NCBI GenBank assembly: GCA_949318235.1
Contig: OX439134.1
Span: 28,962,459-29,026,458 of the forward strand
Direction: 5' to 3'
DNA length: 64,000 nucleotides
Origin: Ecdyonurus torrentis
Taxonomy: Eukaryota > Arthropoda > Insecta > Ephemeroptera > Heptageniidae
Every line of letters starts with the position of its first letter. Position 1 is the stretch's first letter. The notes beneath the pieces were generated by a model. The model worked only from the letters and a program-made list of their open reading frames with translations, made no database searches and was not told the DNA's origin. The position numbers and the translations under genes are program-made. This document shows positions 36,311 through 47,423 of the stretch, in pieces.

Positions 36311-37009
36311 TCCCTCTCCCTCTCCCTCTCCCTCTCCCTCTCCCTCTCTTAGGTTTTTTACAAACCACTTTAAAAAGACTTTGAAACAGAAGCTACATAT
36401 TTAGAATTGTAAAAACGTTTGAATAATATTTTTATTCTCTTTATAGTGGAATATAAAATGTTATTTTTGCAAATCAAATATTTATATTCCTGCACTGAGT
36501 ATTAAATTATTTATACGTTTTGCTTATACATATAAAGAGAAAAAATAGTAAGAGAATAAAAATAACAAATAAAATGACATTTTTGACAGTAATTTTTGAA
36601 AGTGGAGCGTGTGAACGCGTGATAATTCAATTTTATTAGCGACCAGTTGAATATGTAATTAATTACTAATTATACATTTTTTTATTATTTTAAAATAGAA
36701 TTCATATTAATGGATCTATTTATTATTGTATATTTTTAAAACGTTGTACATAAAAAAGTTTTTTTTTTTTTATTATGCTCTTTTTTTTTTTTTTTTTTTT
36801 TTTGTTGTTGCTTATTTTGAATTAGTGGGGAAATTAGTTTTTATATTGTAATAAATTACTAAATTTTCTATTCAAATATGCATGCACGTAAAAAATAAAT
36901 TACATAATTGATGCTACATTGAACAATTACTATATTGTAGAGCACAAATGTTGCTATTTTCTAATAATATAAGTAATTATGTAGAACATCTTAACTATTA
37001 TGCTATTAT
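34653..37009. other. AT-rich non-coding stretch
   Basis: No gene or bounded element, apart from T-runs (36041-36070, 36779-36803) and the compound (TC)n tract at 36233-36349. Confidence 0.5.
36233..36349. repeat. Compound (TC)n / (CTCCCT)n microsatellite
   Basis: About 36 TC units followed by seven hexamer units CTCCCT, a likely point-mutation-then-expansion derivative. Confidence 0.98.
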
Positions 37010-37360
37010 GTAGTCCCAGTCAACACATTGTCTTATCGACAACTAAGGCCTTTTCCAATCAATGGAAACAGCACACACGCACCGGCCACGGCCTAAGTAC
37101 ACAGCCCGGCATTCGCCATGACAGCCTAGAGAAACCGTGGAAACGTCTAGGCAGTCTGGTCGGTGCAATCACATCGATCATGCACCTCCCGAATACTGTA
37201 CATCTTCATGGAATGCATGTAAACATGCATCGTGCAACGTGTTGTGCTCTCACACTTCACGTACGATACGCACCCAGTTGTGATTCGAACCTATAATATA
37301 CTCTGTGAGGAGTACAGAGTTACGAGTCAGCTGCCTTAACCACTCATCCATACCAGCTTT
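37010..37360 (-). mobile_element. tRNA-derived SINE, second copy
   Basis: On the minus strand the head begins near 37358 with TGGATGAGTGG (A box) and later GGTTCGAATCACAAC (B box), tRNA-like in spacing but with a head different from the 13-kb SINE. The body shares CACCTCCCGAAT and the GTTTC...CTAGG plus GCCGGGCTGTG-type central block with 13042-13423 and 34580-34652. The 3' limit on the left is uncertain. Confidence 0.65.
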
Positions 37361-38119
37361 GTAATTCAAATTGAATCCCATAGAATAAACTTAATTAAAA
37401 TAAGAAAAAGTTTAAAAAAAAATCTGCCTTTCAAAGCACAAAACAAAATGTCTATAGAAACTTTTTATTTTTATAGTCATCTTTAAAAAAAAGTTGAAGA
37501 TGGTATATATATAATACTCAAAATTAAATTGAATATTATTGATTACCATTTGAAATACTAAGAACAAAAAATAATAATAATAATAAAATAAAATGATAAA
37601 TAATATACCATAAGTTTTTTTACTGCAATCAATTCAATAGAGAGAGAGAGAGAAGAAGCTTGTAAATCAAATTTTATAAAGATTTTGTGGCGCAGTTTTG
37701 CGTGTTCAATAATTCAAATAGCTCTATAAAGTTTGTATTAAACAATAAGATAGATAATACAAAGCCGCAGCAGTTTTCACATTTTTTTGTTCTCGATAAA
37801 AAACATCATATTGCATGTAAGTTCCTATAAATAAACTTAACTTCTCAAATGTAAACATCGAGTTATTTATACATACAGTATAAAAATAATAATAAAAAAT
37901 CACAAAAATAGTTATATCAGTAGTATAGGTACACTTGAGAAAAAAAATGTAAAAAATCAAATTATGTAGTTAAATTTTATTTTATAGCTCAATATTACTG
38001 TATCTTTACAATATTATGATGGTATCGCTACAATATTAAAGCTGGGACTAACATTGAGCCAATCAACGCCCGAGTTGGATACCATGTGACTACAACTAAC
38101 CAATCAACACAAAGAAGCC
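37361..38119. other. AT-rich non-coding stretch
   Basis: No gene or bounded element recognised. Confidence 0.5.
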
Positions 38120-38425
38120 TTAAAGGCATAGAACACCTTGAACAAAAAACATGTCTAATATCCTAATATATCTAAATATCAACGTTGATTTGGCTAGAGT
38201 TATTGATTTCTAATTTATTTTACATTCACAAAATGGCATCTGCAGGTTTATGACGTCACAGCTCACCTGTTTCCACACGTGTGGACTAGTGAGCTGTGAC
38301 GTCATAAATCTGCAGCTGTCATTTTAAGAATGGAAAATAAATTAGAAATCAATGACTTAAGCCAAATCAACGTTGATTTTAGATATGTTTGGATATTAGA
38401 CGAGTTTTTTGTTCAAGGGGTTTAA
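38120..38425. mobile_element. Family D foldback element, copy 5
   Basis: TTAAAGGCATAGAACACC at the left. The right end is TTTGTTCAAGGGGTTTAA, slightly decayed. Paired CRE octamers lie at 38251-38258 and 38297-38304 around the palindromic loop CCACACGTGTGG. Confidence 0.9.
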
Positions 38426-38543
38426 ATTTTCTTAGAGGCCTAAAGTGGTCAATCATGTCGTAATCTTGTAATTTGCTTTTTTTTAATGACGAAAACAAAA
38501 CAGTCACTTAATTGGAATGAAATCTCACCTTTTTTTTTATTTT

Positions 38544-38630
<87 letters not shown>

Positions 38631-39113
38631 TTTGAGCAAGGGAACAGGGTTTATGAACATAATTAATGGTATTTTTTTGTTAACTTATGGGTATAGTTAG
38701 TAACCAACCAGTAAAACACACATCTATATTGAGAACAAAAAATAATTGCATAAGGAACAATTATCATATTTTCAAAAGTACAGATGATAAAATTAAAATC
38801 TTAAGTTTTATGCACTTTTAGTTCGATTTTAAGTCTAATATAGCAGTACCTGTCTCATACAATAATGATAAATATAGCACTTAAAAAAAGTAGAAGAAAA
38901 ACATATCAGATTGGCACTTTCCACATGTACTGTACTTTCAATTAAGTGAGTTACATCACATGTTGTGTGTGAGGTCCGAGTACTGTACACAATCTAAAAA
39001 CAACCGTAAAATACGAGTAGTAAATATTGCTGTGTTTTTTTTTAGGAAAAAATAGTGTAGGGAAAAAATGTAGTCACTTCAGCACTTTTAAAATGTGTAG
39101 TGTGGGTGTGTAA

Positions 39114-39169
<56 letters not shown>

Positions 39170-39406
39170 TTATATATATATATATATATATATACGGTAT
39201 ATATAATATACACATTGTGAACATGCAATGTATGTATGATATTGAACAAATTAATATTGAGCTGTTTTTCTTACTTATGTAATGTATACCATAAGGTTCA
39301 ATGTAACTTAAAATATAATCACAGTTTTAATACAACAAAGATTTTTTCGTGTGTTTATTGTATAGTATTGAAATCAATTGTACTTTCCATGTTATGGTTT
39401 TTTGGT

Positions 39407-39438
<32 letters not shown>

Positions 39439-40927
39439 CTTTTTTTGTCTAGTTTTATTTCTTTAAATTTTTAATATTCTCTTTTTTTATGTATTAGATA
39501 GAATCAAAAGCTTAAGAAAACGTTTTAACTTAAGATGGTATAGATTTAATTGTTCATTTTTATTGTTATATTAAGTATATAACATAAAAATATAGTATTA
39601 ATATTGTTTTTATTATTGTTGTTGCTAAGAGATAATTGCGTATAGTGAAATTTAGCTCAATTAAATTTGCAATCAAACGAGTAGTTATTTAATTTTTAAA
39701 AAAAGGCATTATATAAGATACTGCAGATTACTATAATACTATATACTAATACTATATACTATAATGTATTAGCTTATTGAAGTAATTACTATTTTTAAGA
39801 AATGTAAAACCCGTTTTTTCCACGTGGAAAAAAAATACAATTTGGAGTATACAGTAGTTAAATTTAATGCTACTTTTTTTTTAGGAGCATGAAGCAATAG
39901 ACGTGTATCGTATTTAAAATTAATTAGATTAACCAAATGCATTTTTTAAATATAACAAACATATTAATAAATTTGTTTATACTTAAAGCTTTCTGACGGG
40001 AAAAACTAATTTGATCACAAAGTTTGCAACAGTAAACAAAATTTTAATGCAAGTCGTCCATTGTGGCAATGTCAAAAAAAAAAAAAAAAAAAAAAAGGCT
40101 TGAGTTTTATTAATGACTGGAATTAGACAGGAAAAAAAATGTATAATATATTTTTTCAATATTTGAAGAAACTTAAAAAAAAAAAAAAAAAAAAAATAAA
40201 AAAAGTGTTTAACCAAATTTATCACTTAAAGTTTTAATGTGCTCGGTATGTAATATTAAAATAGATTATTATGCTGATATGATGTATAGGCATAATATGA
40301 AAACCATGTTATGCAGTATACATACGTAGACTATAAGCTATAAAGCGCACTTATTATGTTTTATTATTGTCAGCGCACGCTATGGGAAACTCCAGGTGAC
40401 TATACGTATATACATAAAGTTAAAAAACAAAACAAATAATCTAATAATCTTAAAAAATTATATCGTTTATATAGTACGGGGAAAGTCTTAAACTCACATT
40501 TCAGTGATATAAATAACTGTGATTTTATAAACTTTATAGTTTTATTGAATTGATGTATTGAAATTACACATTTTGAGTTTGTATTTCAAATATTAAGTGT
40601 CATCATAATCTATTTTCTTTTTAAAATCGCTAAAAATTCCTTTAAATTTTTTTTAATGGTCAAAAGTGATGACTTTAATTGATAAATTTCTAATGTTATA
40701 AACTTAATGAACAACGTAATGCACGTATTTTGTAGAAAATATTTTTAATAAAATTTTGAAACAGGAACATTTTACAATGAATATATAGCCGTCTATGGAT
40801 ATTTTTTTAAAGTTCTCATAGAATAATAAAAAATTATGGATATTTTTGATGGGCCATAAAAATTAAGATTGTATTTTGATGTTTATCACATCACACTAAA
40901 TTTTGCACAGACATTAAACTTAGAAAC
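38426..40927. other. AT-rich non-coding stretch with microsatellites
   Basis: No gene. (TTTA)n of about 24 units at 38537-38633, (TA)n at 39117-39195, and A-runs at 39411-39438 and 40076-40096. Confidence 0.55.
38537..38633. repeat. (TTTA)n microsatellite
   Basis: About 24 uninterrupted TTTA units, the only long tetranucleotide tract in the window. Confidence 0.98.
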
Positions 40928-41247
40928 TTAAAGGCGTAGAACACATATATTGAACAAAAAAAGTTGTGTAATATCCTAACAAACCTGAAAATCAACGTTG
41001 ATTTTGCCGGAATCAATGAATCTAATTTATTTTCCATTCACAAAATGCCACTGGCGGTCACGGACATCACGGCTTGCTTGTTTTTCACGCGCGTAAACCG
41101 TGCGAGCTGTAACGTCAGTGACCGCCAGTGTCATTTTGTGAATGGAACATAAATTAGAAAACAATGACACCGGCCAAATCAATGTTGATTTTCAGGTTTG
41201 TTAGGACATTACACAACTTTTTTGTTCAAGGTGTTCTACGCCTTTAA
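40928..41247. mobile_element. Family D foldback element, copy 6
   Basis: TTAAAGGCGTAGAACAC mirrors GTGTTCTACGCCTTTAA. Both CRE positions have decayed (GGACATCACGG and TAACGTCAG). The loop region is TTTTTCACGCGCGTAAACC. Confidence 0.88.
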
Positions 41248-41856
41248 AGTAAAAAATTATATTTTTTTCCATAAGATTATTAAGAGTTGGTAAAGATCTA
41301 TTATAGACTTCTTTTCACACAAAAATATGCGTAAATGCATATTATAGAAAGGATAAACAAAGCAGTTTTAGTGGGAAGAGCTATATGTTAAATTCTATAC
41401 AGAAAAAATCAAATACATCAAAACTGTTAAAAACCTAAATCGCAAATAACATGCAGCTAAATGGTAATCGTGACCTCTCAACGATAAAAAAGAGAACTTT
41501 TCATGTAGTGAGAGTACTTGGTATTTTCTAGGGACTTTATCCTATATGTAACAACTTATAGTATGACAGATTATCAACGATACAATTTTGAGTGTTTTAA
41601 AACAAGCCTATTGAAACTTTGTTGAAATTTTAAAAACACTTCAAAGAACTTCGAATGGTTTTATAGAATTGACTTTATGGATTGACTGTGATGGATTTGT
41701 AAAACATTTCAAACTTTGTCTCTTATTTAGCATATCGATTTTTTATTTACTACATTCAGTTTTAAAGAATAAGTTCGTATCTTTCTTTTGTTTCAATCAA
41801 ACTGTCTTATACTTTTCCTATATACGTTATAATTTTTTTTTTTTTTTTGGATTTAC
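41248..41856. other. AT-rich non-coding stretch
   Basis: No gene or bounded element recognised. Confidence 0.5.
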
Positions 41857-42198
41857 TTAAAGCCATAGACCACATAAAACAACATGTGCTTTTTAATGAA
41901 TAAGCACGAAATGGGATCTTCCAAACTGATGACAATTTTACCAGAATGTTTATGTAGCCCCACGAGAGAGCGTGAAAAAATTGTAAAGAATGCAATTTGC
42001 GTGACTATTCATGTTTATGACATCAGAAACATGCAAAAATTAGTACAAAAATGTTGTACGGGTTGCATAAATCGAATTTTCTGATCACTACTACGGAGCT
42101 ACAGTTGGGTTTTGAGACAAACTAATGTTATTTATGTCAATCCTAACAAGTGTTTTGTGATATAAATGCTTATGTTTTTCTCTGGTCTATTCCTTTAA
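41857..42198 (+). mobile_element. Family C element, copy 6
   Basis: From TTAAAGCCATAGACCACA to TGGTCTATTCCTTTAA. The CRE position reads TGACATCA, one base off. Landmarks TTTTACCAGAATGTTTATG and TACGGGTTGCATAAATC. Confidence 0.9.
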
Positions 42199-42545
42199 AC
42201 AGTCTACAATGTCAAGGAAATTCTATAGAGTAAGAGATTACAATGTAAGCAAATTGTAAAAATTACTTACAAACTATAAAAAATAATATGTATAAATATA
42301 TACATAATATATTTTACCAATACAGTATAGACCAAGGTCCATATAATAAAGAGGTTGAGCGCAGCACAAAACTCGCGCAGTTGATTTTATTTTGTGATGG
42401 ATGTACTTGATTCTAAGCCAATAGGGTGCCGTTCACCAGTTACGTCACTGATAAGGTGAATAAAAATACACCCGGTGATATGACGTCTTTGGTGAATTCC
42501 CTTAAGCTGCGTGATCTTGGCCAAAACTTTTCCCGGAGTATCTAA

Positions 42546-42884
42546 TGTCACGTCAACTAGCAGGATCACCACTTGACGGCACTAATTTAGGATGTATATT
42601 TAGGCTATGATATATGATAGGTTGATATATTAAATAACACACTGTATGACGTTGTATGTCATTTATTGACTAACAAATTAATACACGAGATATATGTGTC
42701 AGCGCGTTGCATAATCTCCGCGCTGACCGACTTACCTACACATCCAGTGTAGGTCCTTTTTATATCCATAACTTGCACAGCACTGCAGTTCTTATTCTGC
42801 AATGTGTGCATTATTTATTACATAATTACATAACATCATACTTATGCAATTTGTGTTACATAACAATATAATAATGCTGTCACA
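42546..42884 (-). repeat. 3' LTR of the Gypsy element
   Basis: 339 bp, TG...CA ends (TGTGACAG to GACGTGACA on the minus strand). I compared it base by base with 49101-49439 and saw no difference. On the minus strand AATAAA at 42667-42662 is the likely polyadenylation signal. Confidence 0.97.
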
Positions 42885-42899
42885 TATTTCCCCCTTCTT
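42885..42899 (-). other. Polypurine tract
   Basis: AAGAAGGGGGAAATA on the minus strand directly precedes the 3' LTR, the expected position for the plus-strand primer of reverse transcription. Confidence 0.85.
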
Positions 42900-42964
42900 G
42901 TAAAATTACATGCCCTCATGTTATCTCTAAAAAAAAATTATATTATTAATATCTTTATTTCCTA

Positions 42965-42999
<35 letters not shown>

Positions 43000-43457
43000 G
43001 ATTTCTAAACATCTTTATTGTTACTACATATTTTATTAATTATACATGTTTTTATTTATTCATTTATTTATTCAAAAAAAAAAAATTCTAACCCTTGTTA
43101 TAATAAAAAAATACATTAAATTATAAAATTAAACATTTAGTTAAGAGAAAAACATATATTATGATATATACTTTGTTAATTACAATAATAATAATTATTT
43201 CATATCATTAGGTATAATTACTTGGGCTACTGCTGGAACAACAAAGCAGCACCTCTTAAGACAATATGCTAATATAAAAACACAAAAAGCTATTGCTAAG
43301 ATACTCCCTAATGTACTGTTAACAATATAATAAATGAATGTATGATTCCCAACTTAACTCTGTAAATTACTCAATACTTCATCATTAAAATAATTTTATA
43401 CCCCTTATTATGTAAAATAAAATAAAATTCAAAATTATTATCATTATTATAATATAA
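42900..43457 (-). other. 3' untranslated region of the Gypsy element
   Basis: Non-coding A+T-rich sequence between pol and the polypurine tract, including a T-run at 42969-42995. No env-like reading frame. Confidence 0.7.
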
Positions 43458-46400
43458 CTAATCGTATTTATGAACAATGTTTTTATAATAACCAGGTACT
43501 CTGCCTCTAACTCTACGTGCACCTGGTCTTATAGTCACCCCTTCTATAGCGTCCTCACTTCCACTATCACTACTTCCAGACTCTTGCGCAAGCTCCTGTT
43601 CCTGTCCACTCGCAGAATCCAATTGTACAGCAGGTTGTTGTGATTGTTGAGATATCGCTTCAGGCTGTATATCTTGCGACCCTTGTGCCACCCCAGACTG
43701 TGACGACTGCGATGACTGCGCCGACTGCGTTGACTGCGTTGACTGTGTTAACTGCGTTAACTGCGTTGACTGCTGTGAATCAGAGAGAACAGTATGTGAT
43801 CTTTGCTTAAACAGTTTTACCCTATTAGCATGCACAATTGCAGAACGATTAGGTAACTGAATTTCAAGCAAAACAGGAGGTATGACCTTCAAAACATTAA
43901 AAGGCCCAGTATAAGCTGCCTTTAATTTTTTATTCTCCCCCTTCTTTAAAACAGTATCTCTTAGGAAAATTTTATCCCCTATTTTAAAATTAATTTCATT
44001 TGCTCTTTTGTCATGAGCCTTCGCATAAGTTTTAAACGCACGATGACTGTACTCCTGCACCTCAGTCCAAATCTCTTGTAATCTCTCCGCAAGCTGATAT
44101 ACTTCCTCATTTTCAAGTTGTGGCAATTGTTCCCCAATAATATTAAATGGCGATTTCATCTGACGCCCAAATAAAATTTCATATGGCGTATAAATCACGC
44201 TATGATGTGGTTTACTATTATGTATGCTTACCGCGTAATTTAAATATTTCAGCCAATTATTTTGCCTCTTGTTCACTAGATGAGATAATATCCTCTTAAT
44301 GTCCTGATGTACAATCTCCGTTCTCCCATCACCTTGTGGATAATACGGTGAACTCCTACTTCTTTTTATACCTAGCAATTTGCATGTGTCAGCTAAAATA
44401 TGCTGCAAATTGTGCGCGCCATCAGAATGAATACGGTCTGGCATCCCAAATATCAATATAAAATTCTGAACCAATGCATTCGCTATAGTAGCTGATTCTT
44501 GATTTTTTAATGGAACCATCACCAAATATCTAGAGAAAAAATCAATAATTGTCAGAATATACTTATAATCTTCTTGTGCGGGCATATATGTTATATCTAT
44601 CCCCACCATTTGGAAAGGATGTGTTAAATCTTCAATTTCAATAAGTTTCATATTCGTTTTGTTATGAACTTTCCTCTTTTGACACTCTTCACAAGTATCA
44701 ATATAATAATTAATATCATTTCTGCATCCCGGCCAAAAATATTGTTGTAATATTTTCTTTATTGTTGTACGTTTCCCACAATGTCCAGCTAGAACTGAGT
44801 CATGATGTTGTTTAAGTATCAAATTTCGTAATGTTTTAGGTATATAAGCTCTTGGACCCACTTTAGTTTGATAATACAATATACCATTATTTAGAAAAAA
44901 CTTATCATTGTTTCTGTATTTCAACACTTCCGTGTCTCTATCTTGATGTTGTTGCAATTTTGTCAAGTCGACAATATCCAGTACATTGACCAGCCTAGAA
45001 CATGCATCAGCATGTTGAAACTTCTTTCCGCTGACATGTGTAATCGTAAAATTGTATGAAGAAATTTCTAATGCCATACGCAGTAATTTACTACTTGGTT
45101 CTTTTAAATTCATCAAATAAATCAATGCTTTATTATCCACATTAACCTCAAAATGATCTAACCCATACAAATAATATTTAAAATGTTTTAAAATAAAACA
45201 TAACCCAATCATTTCACGCACACAAGCCCCCTCAGCTTGTTCTCTCGCAGTTAACTTCCTTGATGCATAAGCGCAGGGATGATAAATATTATCATCACCC
45301 AAGATTTCCATTACTCCACCAGTTGCATACCCACATGTATCCACCGATACCTTTATTTTTCTCCTAGGATCAAATATCATTACTACAGGTTCACTCGTTA
45401 AAATCTCCTTAATTTTATTAAACGCTGCAATGCACTCCTCTGTCATTACAACTTTCTTCTTTAAGTCATTTTGATGATTCTTTAATAAGTTAGTAAGTGG
45501 TAAACATATACGAGCATAATCTTTTATCAACATTCTATAATAACCTGCCAAGGATGTAAAACTCATAATGTCTCTAATATCTTCAGGCACAGGGTAATTC
45601 TTTATTTTTTCCACCAACTTCTCATCTGGTGAAACTTTATTATGTCGAACTCGATATCCCAAAAACCTAAGATCCTCTACACAAATTTCACACTTCTTTA
45701 AATTAATTACAACGTTGCCACGTCTCAATCTCTGTAACACGAGACGAGTATAATATAAATTCATTTCTTGTGATATAGCATAGATACTTAAATCATCTAT
45801 AAATACTAAACAATGTAATGGACTGAGTCCACTCAATAATGTGTTCATAAAACGTTGCATTGTGCTCGAACTACCCTGAAGACCCTGAGCCATGAAATTC
45901 CATTCATAGTGCCCACTATATGCTCCTGAAGGAATAGTAAATGCTGTATATTGTTTCGACTCTTCTTCCATAGGAATATTGAAAAAAGAATCAGTTAAAT
46001 CAAATAAAGTAAAATATTTACAGTTTGCCAAATTTGTCAATGAATCAGTTATATGTGGAAGAGGGTGTGGTGTTTTAAACGACGCCATATTGATTCCTCT
46101 GAAATCTAAAGTCACCCTCAATTTAAGGGTTGTTCCATCTTGCGCTTTCTTCCTCACTAAAACAATACCACTGTTGTATGGACTCGTACTCGGCCTTACT
46201 GTACCATCATTAATATACTTAGAAAAAAGCTCGTCAGCTCCCTCCTGTAAAGCTAATGGTATTTTATAAGGTTTATTATAAATAATTCTGTCGTCCTTCA
46301 TTCTTATCACATGTTTAGCAAGTTGAGTACCTTCACGTTTTTTCTTCTCTACAAAAACGTCGGCATATTCATATACCAAATCTCTAAATTGTTCTCTATA

Positions 46401-47423
46401 TGGATCTGATATATGCGCTAGTTTTTTATTTAATAATTCTTCATCAATTTGTTGCCAGTATTCATTATACTTAAAAGTATTATTTAAATTAATATTCTTA
46501 TTTTCATTTCCATTTTCTGTATCACAGTCGGCTTTTTGATAACTGTTAATAAAATTATCATCAACTGAGTCAAATGAAAATATATCTTCGTGCTCTATAG
46601 GGGAAGCAGTCGCTGCTAACGTACCCTTAATTATATTTTCTGTAGTTCTATTAAAATTATGAACATTTACAGGAACAGAAAAAGAGCAATACATGCAATT
46701 ATCTTGTTTGCAATATTTTGTGCAGAATGTTCTTTCAACATAACATACACTTCTGGCTATACATATATTTTTCTCATCTAGCGCTCGATTGTTTCCTAAT
46801 GGCTCTATTAAAAAACATTTTTCTTTATTTTTCCTTGCTAAATCTTGAGAAATAGTTAAATGAACTATCTTGCTTGCATCTTTAGATAATATAACTGGTG
46901 ATCGAAATTTTAACGTAGAGAACTGAAGCGTACTTTTTCCAACCGAATTTTCTACTTCCGGCCGTACTAAATTCACTTCCTTCTTTTGTAGCAATGGTTG
47001 GTTCATCTGTATACTTTCTCCTTGTAAGATGAGCACCCCCTTGCCAATATCAATCACACATCTATATTTCTTTAAAAAATCCATGCCTAAGAGTCCATGA
47101 TAATCGTAATTCTCATGTTGAACTATGTGCGTCTCTATTTTACACCTCTTCTCTCCTATTTTAAATTTTAAATTGGCACACCCATATGTTTTTACTGCAT
47201 TATTTCCTAATCCCATAATTCTATATTTTTTAGGTTGTAAATTTTTAATTATTGGGTGCCATAACACAGTCACTTCAGCAGCCGTGTCGATCAAAAATTT
47301 TAATTTCTCGCCCCTTATATTACAATCTACAATTAATTGATCTTTTATATTACATTTATTTACATTATGCACATCATTTGCTTTACTTATAGGAACAAAT
47401 GCATTCTGCAATTTAGGGGTCAT
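43458..47423 (-). CDS. pol: Gypsy Pol polyprotein (protease, RT, RNase H, integrase)
   Basis: 1321 codons, uninterrupted. The protease active site is D46-T47-A48 in FLIDTAAEV, with the partner GLLGMDF near residue 110. The reverse transcriptase holds FTLFDLTDSFF and the catalytic FIDD at residues 541-544. The RNase H acids are D695 (VSVDTCG), an E in GACVREM, D763 (VNVDNKA) and the D of HADACSRL. The integrase has a zinc finger (H874, H881, C911, C914) and the triad D943, D1001, E1036 (34 residues between the last two). A GPY/F module follows (GPF at 1173-1175). The end is a Q/S/T-rich tail. The start ATG overlaps the gag stop as ATGA. Expression may instead be by -1 frameshift, adding up to about 18 residues upstream. 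No chromodomain was recognised. Confidence 0.95.
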   Translation of the reverse strand: MTPKLQNAFVPISKANDVHNVNKCNIKDQLIVDCNIRGEKLKFLIDTAAEVTVLWHPIIKNLQPKKYRIMGLGNNAVKTYGCANLKFKIGEKRCKIETHIVQHENYDYHGLLGMDFLKKYRCVIDIGKGVLILQGESIQMNQPLLQKKEVNLVRPEVENSVGKSTLQFSTLKFRSPVILSKDASKIVHLTISQDLARKNKEKCFLIEPLGNNRALDEKNICIARSVCYVERTFCTKYCKQDNCMYCSFSVPVNVHNFNRTTENIIKGTLAATASPIEHEDIFSFDSVDDNFINSYQKADCDTENGNENKNINLNNTFKYNEYWQQIDEELLNKKLAHISDPYREQFRDLVYEYADVFVEKKKREGTQLAKHVIRMKDDRIIYNKPYKIPLALQEGADELFSKYINDGTVRPSTSPYNSGIVLVRKKAQDGTTLKLRVTLDFRGINMASFKTPHPLPHITDSLTNLANCKYFTLFDLTDSFFNIPMEEESKQYTAFTIPSGAYSGHYEWNFMAQGLQGSSSTMQRFMNTLLSGLSPLHCLVFIDDLSIYAISQEMNLYYTRLVLQRLRRGNVVINLKKCEICVEDLRFLGYRVRHNKVSPDEKLVEKIKNYPVPEDIRDIMSFTSLAGYYRMLIKDYARICLPLTNLLKNHQNDLKKKVVMTEECIAAFNKIKEILTSEPVVMIFDPRRKIKVSVDTCGYATGGVMEILGDDNIYHPCAYASRKLTAREQAEGACVREMIGLCFILKHFKYYLYGLDHFEVNVDNKALIYLMNLKEPSSKLLRMALEISSYNFTITHVSGKKFQHADACSRLVNVLDIVDLTKLQQHQDRDTEVLKYRNNDKFFLNNGILYYQTKVGPRAYIPKTLRNLILKQHHDSVLAGHCGKRTTIKKILQQYFWPGCRNDINYYIDTCEECQKRKVHNKTNMKLIEIEDLTHPFQMVGIDITYMPAQEDYKYILTIIDFFSRYLVMVPLKNQESATIANALVQNFILIFGMPDRIHSDGAHNLQHILADTCKLLGIKRSRSSPYYPQGDGRTEIVHQDIKRILSHLVNKRQNNWLKYLNYAVSIHNSKPHHSVIYTPYEILFGRQMKSPFNIIGEQLPQLENEEVYQLAERLQEIWTEVQEYSHRAFKTYAKAHDKRANEINFKIGDKIFLRDTVLKKGENKKLKAAYTGPFNVLKVIPPVLLEIQLPNRSAIVHANRVKLFKQRSHTVLSDSQQSTQLTQLTQSTQSTQSAQSSQSSQSGVAQGSQDIQPEAISQQSQQPAVQLDSASGQEQELAQESGSSDSGSEDAIEGVTIRPGARRVRGRVPGYYKNIVHKYD

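Noticed and set aside
37000..37296. 98-codon plus-strand frame of fairly normal composition
   Set aside because: It is antisense to the second SINE, including the body shared with the other copies.
42387..42572. 61-codon minus-strand frame next to the LTR
   Set aside because: It crosses from the interrupted palindromic element into the LTR. No domain or conservation could be argued.
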